Shown here in pieces: positions 1 to 8,870 of a stretch of DNA of 64,000 bases (position 1 is its first letter; each line of letters starts with the position of its first letter). The stretch spans positions 2,108,001-2,172,000 of the forward strand of contig CP005974.1 of the NCBI GenBank assembly GCA_000940995.1. Reading direction: 5' to 3'. The notes beneath the pieces were generated by a model. That model was not told the origin of the DNA. It searched no databases and saw only the letters and a program-made list of their open reading frames with translations. The translations under genes were made by a program, and so were the position numbers. Source of the DNA: Photobacterium gaetbulicola Gung47. Its GTDB lineage: Bacteria; Pseudomonadota; Gammaproteobacteria; Enterobacterales; Vibrionaceae.

Positions 1-1166
1 AAATCAATGATACATTGGGGCACTTGGCCGGTGACTCTATTTTGATAGAGAGCAGCCAGCGTCTGCTGTCGGCGATTGAAGATTCAAGTGTCTTGGCCCG
101 TTTGGGAGGAGATGAGTTCCTACTGATTATTCCTAATCTTAGCGACGAGAACTATGCTCAAGCATTATCATCGATAATTCTGTCGTTGTTTGATCATCCT
201 TTCACCTGGAAGAATCAAGAGTTCTTCATCACCGCCAGTATCGGCATGTCAATTTACCCGCAAGACGGTACCAATACCCACCAATTGCTGGCCGCTGCCG
301 ATACGGCAATGTATTGGGTGAAGCAGGATGGCCGTAATGCCTATCGGTTTTACGAAACCAGTATGATGACAGATGCCCTACGGACGTTGGATCTGGACGG
401 ACGGCTTCGCCAGGCTATCAATAATGACGATATCGTCATGTATTATCAGCCCATCTTTGATTTGGCAACGAATCGGATCGTTGGGGCGGAAGCCCTCATG
501 CGCTGGCATGACGACAAACTTGGCTTTATCTCACCGGAAGAATTCATTCCATTGGCAGAAAAGAATGGTCTGATCCACCGGCTGGGTGAGATTGCGATCT
601 CCCAGGCTTGTCAACAAGCGGCTCGCTGGCAGAGTATTATGCCAATGAAGATCTCGATTAACTTTTCTAGCGTACAGTTCAGGTACTGCGACAAGCTGTT
701 TTCTCAACTCAAACAAGGGCTAATAGCCTCGGGATTGCCTGCCAATCGATTGGATATTGAAGTGACGGAGAGTCTGCTGTTCAGCCATACCCAAGAGGTT
801 GTCACCTTGCTTAATGCATTACGGGACGAAGGGGTCGAGCTAACGATTGATGACTTTGGTACAGGGTACTCTGCATTAAGCTACTTGCAAAAGTTTCCAT
901 TCGACAAGCTCAAGATAGATCGATCTTTTTTGATCGACATTGATCAGAACGAGCCGAACCGCGAACTGGTAAGTGCCATCATTGCAATGGCCAAAGCGTT
1001 AAATATTCAAGTGGTTGCGGAAGGGGTTGAAACAAAGTGGCATACCGACTTTTTAATTCAGAACGGGTGTGACTACGGTCAGGGCTATTACTACAGCAAG
1101 CCTTTGCCTGCAGACGTATTCGAACGTCTTCTTTATAAGTCTAGGGTTCCGCAGTCAGTGGCCTGA
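1..1166 (+). CDS. GGDEF-EAL cyclic-di-GMP enzyme, 5' end missing
   Basis: C-terminal part of a bifunctional diguanylate cyclase/phosphodiesterase, which would make or degrade the second messenger c-di-GMP. The frame is open from base 3 and reads INDTLGHLAGD, the conserved start of a GGDEF domain, so the true start lies outside the window. The GGDEF signature is intact (RLGGDEF). It is followed by a full EAL domain with GAEALMRW, DDFGTGYSAL (metal-binding loop) and VVAEGVET. Both catalytic signatures look competent. Any N-terminal sensor domain is not visible. The gene converges on pdxY and ends at a long hairpin. Family assignment is firm; net activity (synthesis or hydrolysis) cannot be told. 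Confidence 0.93.
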   Translation, partial: INDTLGHLAGDSILIESSQRLLSAIEDSSVLARLGGDEFLLIIPNLSDENYAQALSSIILSLFDHPFTWKNQEFFITASIGMSIYPQDGTNTHQLLAAADTAMYWVKQDGRNAYRFYETSMMTDALRTLDLDGRLRQAINNDDIVMYYQPIFDLATNRIVGAEALMRWHDDKLGFISPEEFIPLAEKNGLIHRLGEIAISQACQQAARWQSIMPMKISINFSSVQFRYCDKLFSQLKQGLIASGLPANRLDIEVTESLLFSHTQEVVTLLNALRDEGVELTIDDFGTGYSALSYLQKFPFDKLKIDRSFLIDIDQNEPNRELVSAIIAMAKALNIQVVAEGVETKWHTDFLIQNGCDYGQGYYYSKPLPADVFERLLYKSRVPQSVA

Positions 1167-1194
1167 GGCGGGCGCCAAACTGTCGGTTCTAATC

Positions 1195-1237
1195 ACAATC
1201 AACGCAGGTCAACTGAGGTTATAACTGCGTTGATTGT
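1195..1237. terminator. Hairpin between convergent genes
   Basis: A perfect 13-bp inverted repeat (1195-1207 with 1225-1237) with a 17-base loop lies between the c-di-GMP gene and pdxY, which converge. T-runs are weak on both sides, so it may be a bidirectional terminator or a transcript-end stabiliser. Confidence 0.5.
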
Positions 1238-1251
1238 TGTTGGATAGGCCG

Positions 1252-2106
1252 TTATAGCGCTTCTAGAGGGAAGTGCTCACAAGGGGCGACAATCTCGTTC
1301 TGAGCGGCAATCGTCTGCAGTTCCCATTCCCCGCGTTGCGAGGTTTCTTTTAGCACGGCATAGCAGGCGTCATTGCAATGGCTGAATGCCGCCTCAGCAT
1401 TACCTTTTGCCAGGTATTGGCCAGTAAATAGGGCGGAAATAAGATCGCCGACACCAACAGGTTGCTTGTCAAACTCAAGGTGAGGACGTTGGGCAAGCCA
1501 GCAGCCTTCCTGGGTGGCTAGCATCATCGAGAAACTCTCACTTGAAATGCTATGCAGGTGTTTGACCAAAACCATCTTAGGGCCTTTTTCAAGTGCTACT
1601 TGGCAAGCTTTAATCGCGTCTTCAAGAGAGTTTATCTCCATTTCCGTAAATTGGCTCAGTTCGAACTGGTTAGGCACGATAATGTCAGCCATAGGCATCA
1701 AGGTATTGATCAGGTGCTCGGCAATCCCCGGGGCCACGATACAGCCTTTGTCTGGTGCACCCATGACAGGGTCACAAACATACAGTGCTTTAGGGTTGGC
1801 CGCTTTAACTTTTTTGACGGTATCAACGATGGCAAGGCACTGTTCTGCACTGCCTTGATAGCCACTGAGCACAGCCTCGCAGTTTTCTAGCTGTCCAATG
1901 GCAGCCATGCCAGATACTAGGCTGGTGATATCTTCTGCAGCAAATGCTCGTCCAGTCCAGCCTTCTTTATACTGGGTGTGGTTTGAAAATTGGACGGTAT
2001 GAATTGGCCAAACTTCAAATCCCATACGTTGAAGGGGAAATACGGCGGAGCTGTTTCCTGCGTGCCCATAAACGACATGTGACTGAACAGAAAGAATACC
2101 TTTCAT
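1252..2106 (-). CDS. pdxY: Pyridoxal kinase PdxY
   Basis: Phosphorylates pyridoxal to pyridoxal 5'-phosphate in the cytoplasmic vitamin B6 salvage pathway. The 284-residue length fits the family (about 286). The N-terminus MKGILSVQSHVVYGHAGNSS is the ribokinase-superfamily start of PdxY, and GVGDLISALFTGQ near the C-terminus carries the GxGD anion-hole/catalytic Asp. The ATG is preceded by AGGA about nine bases upstream. The gene is monocistronic, converging with the c-di-GMP gene and divergent from the acetyltransferase. PdxK is the alternative paralogue, but the sequence reads as PdxY. Confidence 0.93.
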   Translation of the reverse strand: MKGILSVQSHVVYGHAGNSSAVFPLQRMGFEVWPIHTVQFSNHTQYKEGWTGRAFAAEDITSLVSGMAAIGQLENCEAVLSGYQGSAEQCLAIVDTVKKVKAANPKALYVCDPVMGAPDKGCIVAPGIAEHLINTLMPMADIIVPNQFELSQFTEMEINSLEDAIKACQVALEKGPKMVLVKHLHSISSESFSMMLATQEGCWLAQRPHLEFDKQPVGVGDLISALFTGQYLAKGNAEAAFSHCNDACYAVLKETSQRGEWELQTIAAQNEIVAPCEHFPLEAL

Positions 2107-2318
2107 TATTTTTATCCTGTTGGGGTATGTGTACGATGCCGATGATAATGTGACAGACCACGTATCACAATGAATTAATAAGCCGTTGTTATACTCCCTT
2201 TGCCGATAAAGCTACAGTGGGAAGTAAGGATTGTGCTTGTCAGTAACGCGATGTCATGTCAGATTGGTTATTATCCATTCTATTGGACAGCTAGTGGATA
2301 GCATTGGGAGAAGGTTGC

Positions 2319-2828
2319 ATGGATGTTCAGGAGATATATACAACCACGGAGGTTGAACAGGGGCTCATCGAATTATTAATTGAGTGTGTAAATGATGGTG
2401 CCTCAATCGGATTTCTACCCCCATTAAAAAAAGTGGAAGCTATTTCTTATTGGCATAGTGTCGAAGAGGAGATAGCAAAAGGCGAGCGACGCCTATTTAT
2501 TGCCAAACAGGGCGAGAAAGTTGTTGGTGTGGTCCAACTGGCACTGTGTCAGAAAGCTAATGGCAGCCATCGAGCAGAAATAGAAAAGTTGATGGTTTTA
2601 CCTCAGCAAAGAGGCAACGGGGTAGGAAGGGCCCTGATGGACTGTGTGGAAAAGATGGCGGTTAAACTTGGCCGAAGTCTATTGGTATTAGATACACGCA
2701 AGGGCGATGTCGCCGCGAAGTTGTATACCGCGCTGGGCTTCCAACTCGCTGGCGAAATACCAGCCTTTGCGATGAGTTCGGCAGGTCAATTGGACGCGAC
2801 GCTTTTGTTTTATAAACAGTTGCCATAG
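2319..2828 (+). CDS. GNAT-family N-acetyltransferase
   Basis: Acetyl-CoA-dependent acetyltransferase of unknown substrate. The GNAT fold is shown by EIEKLMVLPQQRGNGVGRAL (motif A, Q-x-x-G-x-G for CoA pyrophosphate binding) and a C-terminal LYTALGFQ motif. The open frame reaches a TTG at 2304, but the ATG at 2319 is the better start because GGAGAAGG lies just upstream; this gives 169 residues. Some GNATs with this layout act on small toxins or antibiotics, but nothing here shows a substrate. It is followed by a strong terminator. Confidence 0.85.
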   Translation: MDVQEIYTTTEVEQGLIELLIECVNDGASIGFLPPLKKVEAISYWHSVEEEIAKGERRLFIAKQGEKVVGVVQLALCQKANGSHRAEIEKLMVLPQQRGNGVGRALMDCVEKMAVKLGRSLLVLDTRKGDVAAKLYTALGFQLAGEIPAFAMSSAGQLDATLLFYKQLP

Positions 2829-2851
2829 TCTTTTGGGCGCCGAATTAAAAT

Positions 2852-2878
2852 AGCTAGCATATTGCTAGCTTTTTTTCT
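2852..2878 (+). terminator. Rho-independent terminator
   Basis: An 8-bp perfect stem AGCTAGCA/TGCTAGCT with a 3-base loop is followed by seven T residues, directly after the acetyltransferase stop. Confidence 0.85.
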
Positions 2879-3183
2879 TTGTAGCCACTCCGCCACATGA
2901 AAATACTGTCCTGAGTGCGTTTTGGTCAATAAATGCGCTGTTAGTTAGCTGAAAGTAATATTCATCATACAAAAAGCACTTAGATAGAGAACGAAAAACA
3001 TACCAATGGTTTATTTATTTCTTTCTTAATCAACATGTTAGTGACCATTCTTATATCAATGTCACAGATATGCAAAAAAGTGCGCACACCATAGGTGATA
3101 TGTTGAATAAGTTGCTTTTGATCATGAAATTAATAGTTGCAAATTGCTAGTTTGTGCAGTGCATAATATTGAAGGAGTATAAT
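2879..3183 (+). other. Intergenic region upstream of the POT transporter
   Basis: AT-rich upstream region of the peptide-transporter gene. It presumably holds the promoter and leader, but I could not single out a convincing -35/-10 pair or operator. AAGGAG at 3172-3177 is the ribosome binding site that sets the downstream start at 3184. Confidence 0.4.
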
Positions 3184-4692
3184 ATGCAAGACGCAAATTC
3201 TAGATTCCCTTTTATTGCCAGAGTACTTATCTTAAGGCAGTTCCTTTGGGGCGCTGCTTTCTATGGCACCTACGTTCTACTTACCAAGTTCTTCCTTGAT
3301 GAGCTCAATTACAGTGAGGCGGAAACCATCATGATGATGGGTGCCTTCGGTGCCGTTGGGCCTGTTTTCTCAGCCGTAGGTGGTTTTGTCGCTGACCGGT
3401 ATATTGGCTCATTCCGCGCGGTATATATTGGTTATACCGTCTATACCATCGGTTTCTTTACACTTGGTACCGGTGCAAGTACTTTGAATGTCCCTTTGAG
3501 TATTTTTGCTATCGCGCTTATTGGTTATGCAAGGGGCCTTTCCGCAACCAGCCCAACGGTCTTGTTGGGGAATTCCTATGCTGCAGATAACCGTGACTCA
3601 TTCCAGCAAGGCCTGACAGTTAATTACTCGATCAATAACTTAGGTTCGTTCGCGTCAAAATACCTTTTCCCCTTCATGGTGGCTTTCCTGGCCTACCAAG
3701 GGAACTTTTATATTGCCTCTGGGTTGATGTCGATCACTCTTGTACTTTTCGTGCTATTCCGTCACCGCTTTGTGGCTGTCGGTAATGATATTGACCGTCG
3801 TTCCGTATCAATCAAGGTATGGGGTGCTTTTGTACTTGGGTCGGCAGTGATGTTGGGCTTGGTATTCTGGGTATTCTCGAACCTCGATGAAGGTAAATAC
3901 CTATTGTACGCATTAGGTATTGGTGCCATTGGCTATTTCATTTTCGAAATTACCCGAGCCTCAACAGCCTTCAAATACAAAATGTGTGGAGTGTTGATCC
4001 TTATTTTCATCATGATCGTGTTCTATTTCTACTATGGTCAGATGTTAACGTCGATGAACATTTATGCCATCAACTTGATGGGTGATCATCTATTTGGTTT
4101 GATCCCAATTCGCCCTGAATCAAATGCAGCATTCAACCCGCTATGGTGTTTTGTATTGGGCGGTCCGGTAATTTTTATTTATGGTTGGCTAGAGAAAAAA
4201 GGTATCTCACCATCAATTCCAACTAAGTTCTCTGCGGCATTCATCTTCAGTGCCATTGCTTTCTCGCTGTTAGGGCTATCAACGAATTTTGTAGGTGACA
4301 ATGGCAAGATTTCGGCTGATTGGATCTTGTGGGTGCACTTCTTCCAGTCATTGGCAGAATTGATTGTCGGTGCGCTGGGTGCTGGCTTTATCTTTGAGAT
4401 GGTTCCACGTTACCTGTCTGCATTCTCTATCGGCCTGCGCTCTGTTGCGTTGTCACTCAGTGGTATTTTGGCAGCGGTTATCTCTACCCGCATAGCCTTG
4501 CCAAAGGATGTGGAGCTCACCCAGGAACTGATTGAGAATGTTTATGCCAGCTACTTCTTTAACCTTGCGGTACTGGCGGTTGTGATGGCGTTTGTCACTT
4601 TGGCCCTGTCGAAAGTGATTGCCAAACTGATCAACAAAGGTGAAGAGTTGGAGAAGGAAGAAGAGGCGAAGTCTCTAACACCGCAGCACTAA
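3184..4692 (+). CDS. POT/PTR2-family proton-coupled oligopeptide transporter
   Basis: Inner-membrane symporter of the major facilitator superfamily, predicted to import di- and tripeptides or similar compounds with protons. The 502-residue protein is highly hydrophobic with about 12-14 membrane spans. VGGFVADRYIGSFRAVYIG matches the POT loop after helix 2, and QMLTSMNIYAINL followed by FNPLWCF matches the family's helix 7-8 region. I chose ATG 3184 over the GTG at 3154 because AAGGAG lies seven bases upstream. The C-terminal tail is acidic and charged. A terminator follows, so it is likely monocistronic. The exact substrate is unknown. Confidence 0.85.
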   Translation: MQDANSRFPFIARVLILRQFLWGAAFYGTYVLLTKFFLDELNYSEAETIMMMGAFGAVGPVFSAVGGFVADRYIGSFRAVYIGYTVYTIGFFTLGTGASTLNVPLSIFAIALIGYARGLSATSPTVLLGNSYAADNRDSFQQGLTVNYSINNLGSFASKYLFPFMVAFLAYQGNFYIASGLMSITLVLFVLFRHRFVAVGNDIDRRSVSIKVWGAFVLGSAVMLGLVFWVFSNLDEGKYLLYALGIGAIGYFIFEITRASTAFKYKMCGVLILIFIMIVFYFYYGQMLTSMNIYAINLMGDHLFGLIPIRPESNAAFNPLWCFVLGGPVIFIYGWLEKKGISPSIPTKFSAAFIFSAIAFSLLGLSTNFVGDNGKISADWILWVHFFQSLAELIVGALGAGFIFEMVPRYLSAFSIGLRSVALSLSGILAAVISTRIALPKDVELTQELIENVYASYFFNLAVLAVVMAFVTLALSKVIAKLINKGEELEKEEEAKSLTPQH

Positions 4693-4723
4693 TTCTCTGA
4701 ACCATCCAAGCTATAGACAGGAT

Positions 4724-4756
4724 AAAAGGCGTCAGTTTTAACTGGCGCTTTTTTTA
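4724..4756 (+). terminator. Rho-independent terminator
   Basis: An AAAGGCGTCAG/CTGGCGCTTT stem with one weak pair, a short AT loop and a run of seven T residues follows the POT transporter gene. Confidence 0.8.
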
Positions 4757-4865
4757 TTGGTGGATAACGGCTTGCGGCTATAAGTTTTGGCAAGTCACGG
4801 CTTGCACTTTGGCAATTATTGATGTGATATTCATGGTGTGAAAGGTAAAAGTTAACGGAGGGTGT

Positions 4866-5228
4866 GTGAAACGAATGATGTTGGCCGCAATGGTTGGTGC
4901 GGCAATGCTGGCAGGGTGTGGTGAAGAACTGCTGATCACGGCGCAGCCGATAAAGAACGTAGAAAATGTGCACTACCAAGACGGAAGCTTGGATGTGTAT
5001 TGCCTGACCGGTATTTGTCAGTTCGAGTTGTCAGCCAACCAAGACGTGGACTTGATCGTTGTCATGCATTACAGCGAGTCACGAACCTTCGATAAGATTG
5101 AGGGGGTGAGTGTAACAGGACGTGGTGGTTCATCTGTAGAGATGCATGGCGGGAACAGTTTTCAACTGTCTCTGGCAGCTAATGAACCACCTAGTACTAT
5201 TCAGGTGGTTGATTACTACCGTAACTAG
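4866..5228 (+). CDS. Small predicted lipoprotein
   Basis: A 120-residue protein of unknown function. The N-terminus has a basic start, a hydrophobic stretch and the lipobox LAGC (Cys18), so it should be lipidated and anchored in an envelope membrane facing the periplasm. The mature part has two further cysteines (YCLTGICQFEL) that could form a disulfide, and is otherwise beta-rich. The start is GTG 4866 with GGAG about five bases upstream; an ATG three codons later is also possible. The next gene converges on it. Confidence 0.7.
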   Translation: MKRMMLAAMVGAAMLAGCGEELLITAQPIKNVENVHYQDGSLDVYCLTGICQFELSANQDVDLIVVMHYSESRTFDKIEGVSVTGRGGSSVEMHGGNSFQLSLAANEPPSTIQVVDYYRN

Positions 5229-5232
5229 CAGG

Positions 5233-5634
5233 CTAGCGGTTTAGTGACTTTCGCTTGTGGCGGTTAGAAGCGTTAGGCGCTGGCTTGGCGGGTACCGGCT
5301 TTTTGCCAGCGATAAGATGCCGGATAGCCAGGATAGGGTGGCGGAGTAACATCTTGGGGCCGCTATAGCGCATAATGATGCGGGAGCGTTCCTTGTACTC
5401 TGCTTTGTAGCAGTGAATTGGGCATAGCTTGCAGGTGGGTTTTTCCTCGCCATAAGGGCAGCGATCGAGCTTTGTCAGCGCATAGTGCAAAAAGTCGGCG
5501 CACTCGTCGCACAGTGCTCTGGTGCCATGATGATCCTTGCAGTAGATCTTCACCATCGCCTCAAGGGTTTTATACTCTGCCCTCAGGCTGCCGATTAAGA
5601 TCGAGGTGTCTATTTCGTGGTCACTCATGGTCAT
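5233..5634 (-). CDS. ygbA: YgbA-like, 'nitrous oxide-stimulated promoter' family protein
   Basis: A 133-residue cysteine-rich cytoplasmic protein of the family named after a nitrous-oxide-stimulated promoter (PF11756; YgbA in E. coli, a known NsrR-regulon member). Cysteines occur as CxxC-like pairs (LCDECADFLHYALTKLDRC, then TCKLCPIHCY), consistent with metal or Fe-S binding. The C-terminal tail is basic and proline-rich. An ATG two codons inside (MSDHE) is an alternative start. An NsrR-type palindrome lies 33 bp upstream, which supports a role in nitrosative stress; the molecular function is not established. Confidence 0.8.
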   Translation of the reverse strand: MTMSDHEIDTSILIGSLRAEYKTLEAMVKIYCKDHHGTRALCDECADFLHYALTKLDRCPYGEEKPTCKLCPIHCYKAEYKERSRIIMRYSGPKMLLRHPILAIRHLIAGKKPVPAKPAPNASNRHKRKSLNR

Positions 5635-5666
5635 TTCTCTTGCTTGAAATCAAGGCGCTACAAATA

Positions 5667-5689
5667 AAGTTATATTTTAAATGTAACTT
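5667..5689 (-). promoter_or_regulatory. Putative NsrR operator
   Basis: A 23-bp palindrome made of AAGTTACATTT, one central base, and AAATATAACTT (minus strand). The two arms differ at a single position. It has the 11-1-11 layout of the enterobacterial NsrR site (AAGATGCATTT-n-AAATGCATCTT), and sits just upstream of the ygbA-like gene, whose E. coli homologue is NsrR-controlled. Confidence 0.7.
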
Positions 5690-5817
5690 ATTGGCAAGGT
5701 GAAAAATATGACATAAATCGTCATTTTCCTTATAAATGGCCTGGATCATGTTAAGAGAACGAAAAAATTACAAATTTCTGCCAAGAATAGGCCCCGGGTG
5801 GGTTGATTTCGGCGAGT

Positions 5818-6153
5818 ATGAGCAGTAGTATCCGCACCTCTTTTTTTGTGGTGGTGTATATGAGCAGATTTGAGTGCCTAGAAAGAATCGTCGAAGAATA
5901 TCGCAAGAAGGTTCGCGACGCGGAGTTTAATAAACAGAATGACAGTGAAGTCGCTAAAGTGTTGGTTCTGCTTGTTGGAAACTCTATGTTCAGCTTGGCA
6001 GATGAATTTGCAGATTGGGTAAATCGTGGTGGTGATCGTAGCTACGGCGGTAAGTTTTTCGTTTCAAAGCAACTGATGACGCTGCTTGAGCCGGTAACTT
6101 TCCGTGGTGTGACTGTTCGCCGTGACTCGATTAAGCTGTTCCGAATTTCTTAA
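5818..6153 (+). CDS. Hypothetical protein
   Basis: A short protein I do not recognise. The best-looking part starts at MSRFECLERIVEEYRKK (ATG 5860, 97 residues). An ATG at 5818 and a TTG at 5803 would add a hydrophobic N-terminal stretch. No start has a good ribosome binding site. The sequence is mixed alpha/beta with a helical first half and a C-terminal RGVTVRRDSIKLFRIS. No signal peptide is needed if the inner start is used. Codon use looks like that of a real gene. It is followed by a 500-bp gap. Confidence 0.55.
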   Translation: MSSSIRTSFFVVVYMSRFECLERIVEEYRKKVRDAEFNKQNDSEVAKVLVLLVGNSMFSLADEFADWVNRGGDRSYGGKFFVSKQLMTLLEPVTFRGVTVRRDSIKLFRIS

Positions 6154-6652
6154 TTCGGTAGCATTTATCGTTTATTCAATGACTCTCATAAAAGAAAATT
6201 GAAGAACAGATTTTATACCACGCTACATAACTCGTTGTTCGGTATTACTGTTTAAAATGGTTGCTCGCTAGGCGATGACAAACATTTTTCCTGCGTAGTA
6301 CAGAAGAACAAGGATTTATACCAGATTGGTATTAGCTGGATTTGCCTTTGAAATCTAGCTAACGAAAAAAGATGCTTCGGCATCTTTTTTTGTATCCGTG
6401 CCCTTGTGACCCTAGGGGTGATAATCCAAGTGGACTGGATGTGTGTTTTTTATCCTCTGTGATTGTTTTCTGTGCGTCGTTTTGCCGCGTTAAATCATCA
6501 AGCAATACCTTCGCTTGATTGTGACAGGGAACACCTTCCTGAATGCCTTACAGCGCCTTCTACGAGCATGCGTTTAATACGGCTTGATTAGCTATATCAT
6601 GGCAAGTTTGATATAAAGCCAAGCAGTCGGTCTAAAAAAGAGAAAATGATTA
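6154..6652 (+). other. 500-bp gap with a run of hairpins
   Basis: No protein-coding gene seen. Three consecutive hairpins occur: ATACCA/TGGTAT (6318-6332), AGCTGGATTT with GAAATCTAGCT (6334-6360, one mismatch) and a strong terminator (6364-6392). They could be a structured 3' region of the preceding gene or a small RNA. The remaining 260 bp holds the upstream region of tpm, where I could not define a promoter. Confidence 0.4.
6364..6392 (+). terminator. Rho-independent terminator
   Basis: An AAAAAAGATGC/GCATCTTTTTTT stem closed by a TTCG tetraloop; a very strong intrinsic terminator, 210 bp beyond the preceding gene. Confidence 0.9.
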
Positions 6653-7297
6653 ATGGATGCAGAATTTTGGCATAGCCGTTGGGCCGAAAACCGAATCGGT
6701 TTTCATCTTGATGATACCAACCCAATGCTGGAAAAATACTGGTCGGAGGTGAAGCCTACCCGTGAGGATGCGGTGCTGGTGCCGATGTGCGGTAAATCCG
6801 TCGACCTGACCTGGCTTGCGACTAAGCACAACAAAGTGGTTGGTATCGAGCTGAGTGAAATTGCCGTTCGCGCATACTTTGCCGAGCACTTCTACACGCC
6901 GCTTGTTATCCCGATGGGCAATGGCCAGTCTATTTACGAGTTTGATGAAATCACCATCCACTGTGGTGACTTCTTTATGGCTAAAGTCGAGCCGGTCGAT
7001 ATTGTCTACGATCGCGCTGCGCTGATCGCGATGCCGCAGGAAATGCGCCAGAGCTATACCCAGAAGCTGTTGTCCATGGTCAAGCCGGGTGGGCGTATTC
7101 TGTTAATTACTCTTGATTACCCGCAGCATGAAATGGACGGTCCTCCATTCTCGGTGGTCAAGGAGGAAATTGAGGCCCTGTTTGCCGGGTGCGATATCCG
7201 CCACTTGGCGCGTGACGAAGCTGATGAGTCTCACCCTCGCCGTAAGCGTGGTTTAACCCGTTTTGCCGAAGAGGCATGGGTGATCACTGTGGCATAA
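6653..7297 (+). CDS. tpm: Thiopurine S-methyltransferase
   Basis: S-adenosylmethionine-dependent methyltransferase of the bacterial thiopurine/tellurite-selenite (TPMT) family. The 214-residue length and the N-terminus MDAEFWHSRWAENRIGFH are diagnostic. VLVPMCGKSVDLTWLA is the SAM-binding motif I, and VYDRAALIAMP and GGRILLITLDYP complete the Rossmann core. It is known in other bacteria to methylate thiopurines and to give tellurite/selenite resistance; its natural substrate is unclear. Start ATG 6653; no close competitor. It is followed at once by a terminator. Confidence 0.95.
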   Translation: MDAEFWHSRWAENRIGFHLDDTNPMLEKYWSEVKPTREDAVLVPMCGKSVDLTWLATKHNKVVGIELSEIAVRAYFAEHFYTPLVIPMGNGQSIYEFDEITIHCGDFFMAKVEPVDIVYDRAALIAMPQEMRQSYTQKLLSMVKPGGRILLITLDYPQHEMDGPPFSVVKEEIEALFAGCDIRHLARDEADESHPRRKRGLTRFAEEAWVITVA

Positions 7298-7319
7298 AGC
7301 CCTGGTGAGCATAGACGAC

Positions 7320-7346
7320 AAAAAGGAGCCGTAGGCTCCTTTTTTG
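7320..7346. terminator. Bidirectional terminator
   Basis: AAAAAGGAGCC/GGCTCCTTTTTT with a 3-base loop gives T-runs on both strands, between convergent tpm and purT. Confidence 0.9.
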
Positions 7347-7370
7347 ATCGGTCTGCGCTAGCGCAAGATA

Positions 7371-8546
7371 TCAGTAAACGACTTTGATATCAGCGGCAGT
7401 GGCGATGGCATCTTCAACGGCACTCTCAATGCTATTACGGCGGGTCAGGGCGACCCCGAGGCGACGGCGGCCATTGATTTCTGGCTTACCAAACAGGCGA
7501 GCTTGCGTGTTCGGGCGAGCAAGCGCAGTAGCAAGGTTATCGAAGCGGATGTTGTTGGATACGCCTTCTCCCAGCACGACCGCGGAAGCCGACGGACCGT
7601 ACTGTTGAATGGTGTTGATTGGCATACCAAGGAAAGCTCTGACGTGCAGGGCAAATTCAGACAGCTCCTGAGAGATCAGCGTGACCATGCCGGTATCGTG
7701 TGGGCGAGGGGAGACTTCATTGAAGATCACTTGGTCGCCTTTGACGAACAACTCCACCCCGAAGATACCGTAGCCGCCCAGAGCGTTTACCACTTTCCCG
7801 GCGGCGTACTCAGCTGCCTTGATAGCTTCTGCTGACATGACCTGCGGCTGCCATGATTCGCGATAGTCACCATCTTCCTGGCGGTGGCCGATTGGCGCAC
7901 AGAAGTGGGTTCCGTCGACAGCGCGTACCGTCAGTAGGGTAATTTCATAATCAAAGTCGATAAAACCCTCGACAATAACGCGTCCGGCACCGGTGCGACC
8001 ACCTTCCTGGGCATAGCTCCAGGCTTTCTCTACGTCTTGCTGCGACTTGATAACACTTTGGCCTTTGCCAGACGAACTCATTACAGGTTTCACGACACAA
8101 GGAATACCGACGTGCTCTACCGCGGCTTTGAAATCGTCATAGTTGTCGGCAAAACGGTAAGGGGAAGTCGTCAGGCCAAGCTCTTCTGCGGCCAGGCGAC
8201 GGATACCCTCACGGTTCATGGTTAGCTTGGTTGCGTTGGCGGTCGGTACGACATTCAGGCCGTCGGCTTCTAGCTCAACCAGGGTATCAGTGGCAATCGC
8301 TTCGATTTCAGGAACAACGTAATCGGGTTTCTCATCGGCAATCAACTGCTTCAGGGCCTCACCATCTAACATGTCAATAACATGGCTGCGATGGGCAACT
8401 TGCATTGCCGGTGCATCGGCATAACGGTCAACGGCAATAACTTCCAGACCAAGGCGTTGGCATTCAATGGCGACTTCTTTGCCAAGCTCGCCAGAGCCAA
8501 GAAGAAGTACACGCGTTGCGTTTAAGCGGGTGGCAGATCCTAACAT
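7371..8546 (-). CDS. purT: Formate-dependent GAR transformylase PurT
   Basis: Phosphoribosylglycinamide formyltransferase 2: uses formate and ATP to formylate GAR in purine synthesis, an alternative to the folate-dependent PurN. The 391-residue length matches the family (392 in E. coli). An N-terminal Rossmann segment (RVLLLGSGELGKEVAIE) is followed by an ATP-grasp domain (VVKPVMSSSGKGQSV; GVELFVKGDQVIFNEVSPRPHDTGM, with the metal-binding E and N). The ATG is preceded by AAGGAATTCC. A near-perfect PurR box lies 62 bp upstream, indicating purine repression. Confidence 0.96.
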   Translation of the reverse strand: MLGSATRLNATRVLLLGSGELGKEVAIECQRLGLEVIAVDRYADAPAMQVAHRSHVIDMLDGEALKQLIADEKPDYVVPEIEAIATDTLVELEADGLNVVPTANATKLTMNREGIRRLAAEELGLTTSPYRFADNYDDFKAAVEHVGIPCVVKPVMSSSGKGQSVIKSQQDVEKAWSYAQEGGRTGAGRVIVEGFIDFDYEITLLTVRAVDGTHFCAPIGHRQEDGDYRESWQPQVMSAEAIKAAEYAAGKVVNALGGYGIFGVELFVKGDQVIFNEVSPRPHDTGMVTLISQELSEFALHVRAFLGMPINTIQQYGPSASAVVLGEGVSNNIRFDNLATALARPNTQARLFGKPEINGRRRLGVALTRRNSIESAVEDAIATAADIKVVY

Positions 8547-8870
8547 TGGAATTCCTTTACTGGAGGTGACGTGAAACTAGTGCGGATCATACAGCAATCA
8601 CCCATCAACGCAAACGTTTGCGCGTGGTTTTTTAGCGATAGCATAAAATCGTTTTCTATTGGCTAACTCGTTATCAAGCATAGTGTTTGTTGTTGATGCG
8701 AACTGGTGGCTTTTTGCTCGCCTTGGCCGGGCGGGAGGAGACAACGAAATCTCAGCAATATTCTGTCATGATTGTCAAAGTTATGTCATTAGTCTGCTTT
8801 AGGCTCGAATTTGCCCCGTTTTACCGTTAGATTAGCCGCAGTTTTGTTTGGCAACGACATTGATTACATC
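8547..8870. other. Divergent promoter region between purT and the small envelope protein
   Basis: A 324-bp divergent spacer. It contains the PurR box at 8608-8623 for purT. The part towards 8870 must hold the promoter of the rightward gene; I see no clear operator there. Confidence 0.5.
8608..8623 (-). promoter_or_regulatory. PurR operator
   Basis: ACGCAAACGTTTGCGC matches 15 of 16 positions of the PurR consensus palindrome ACGCAAACGTTTGCGT. It lies 62 bp upstream of the purT start codon, an expected PurR-regulon member. Confidence 0.9.
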
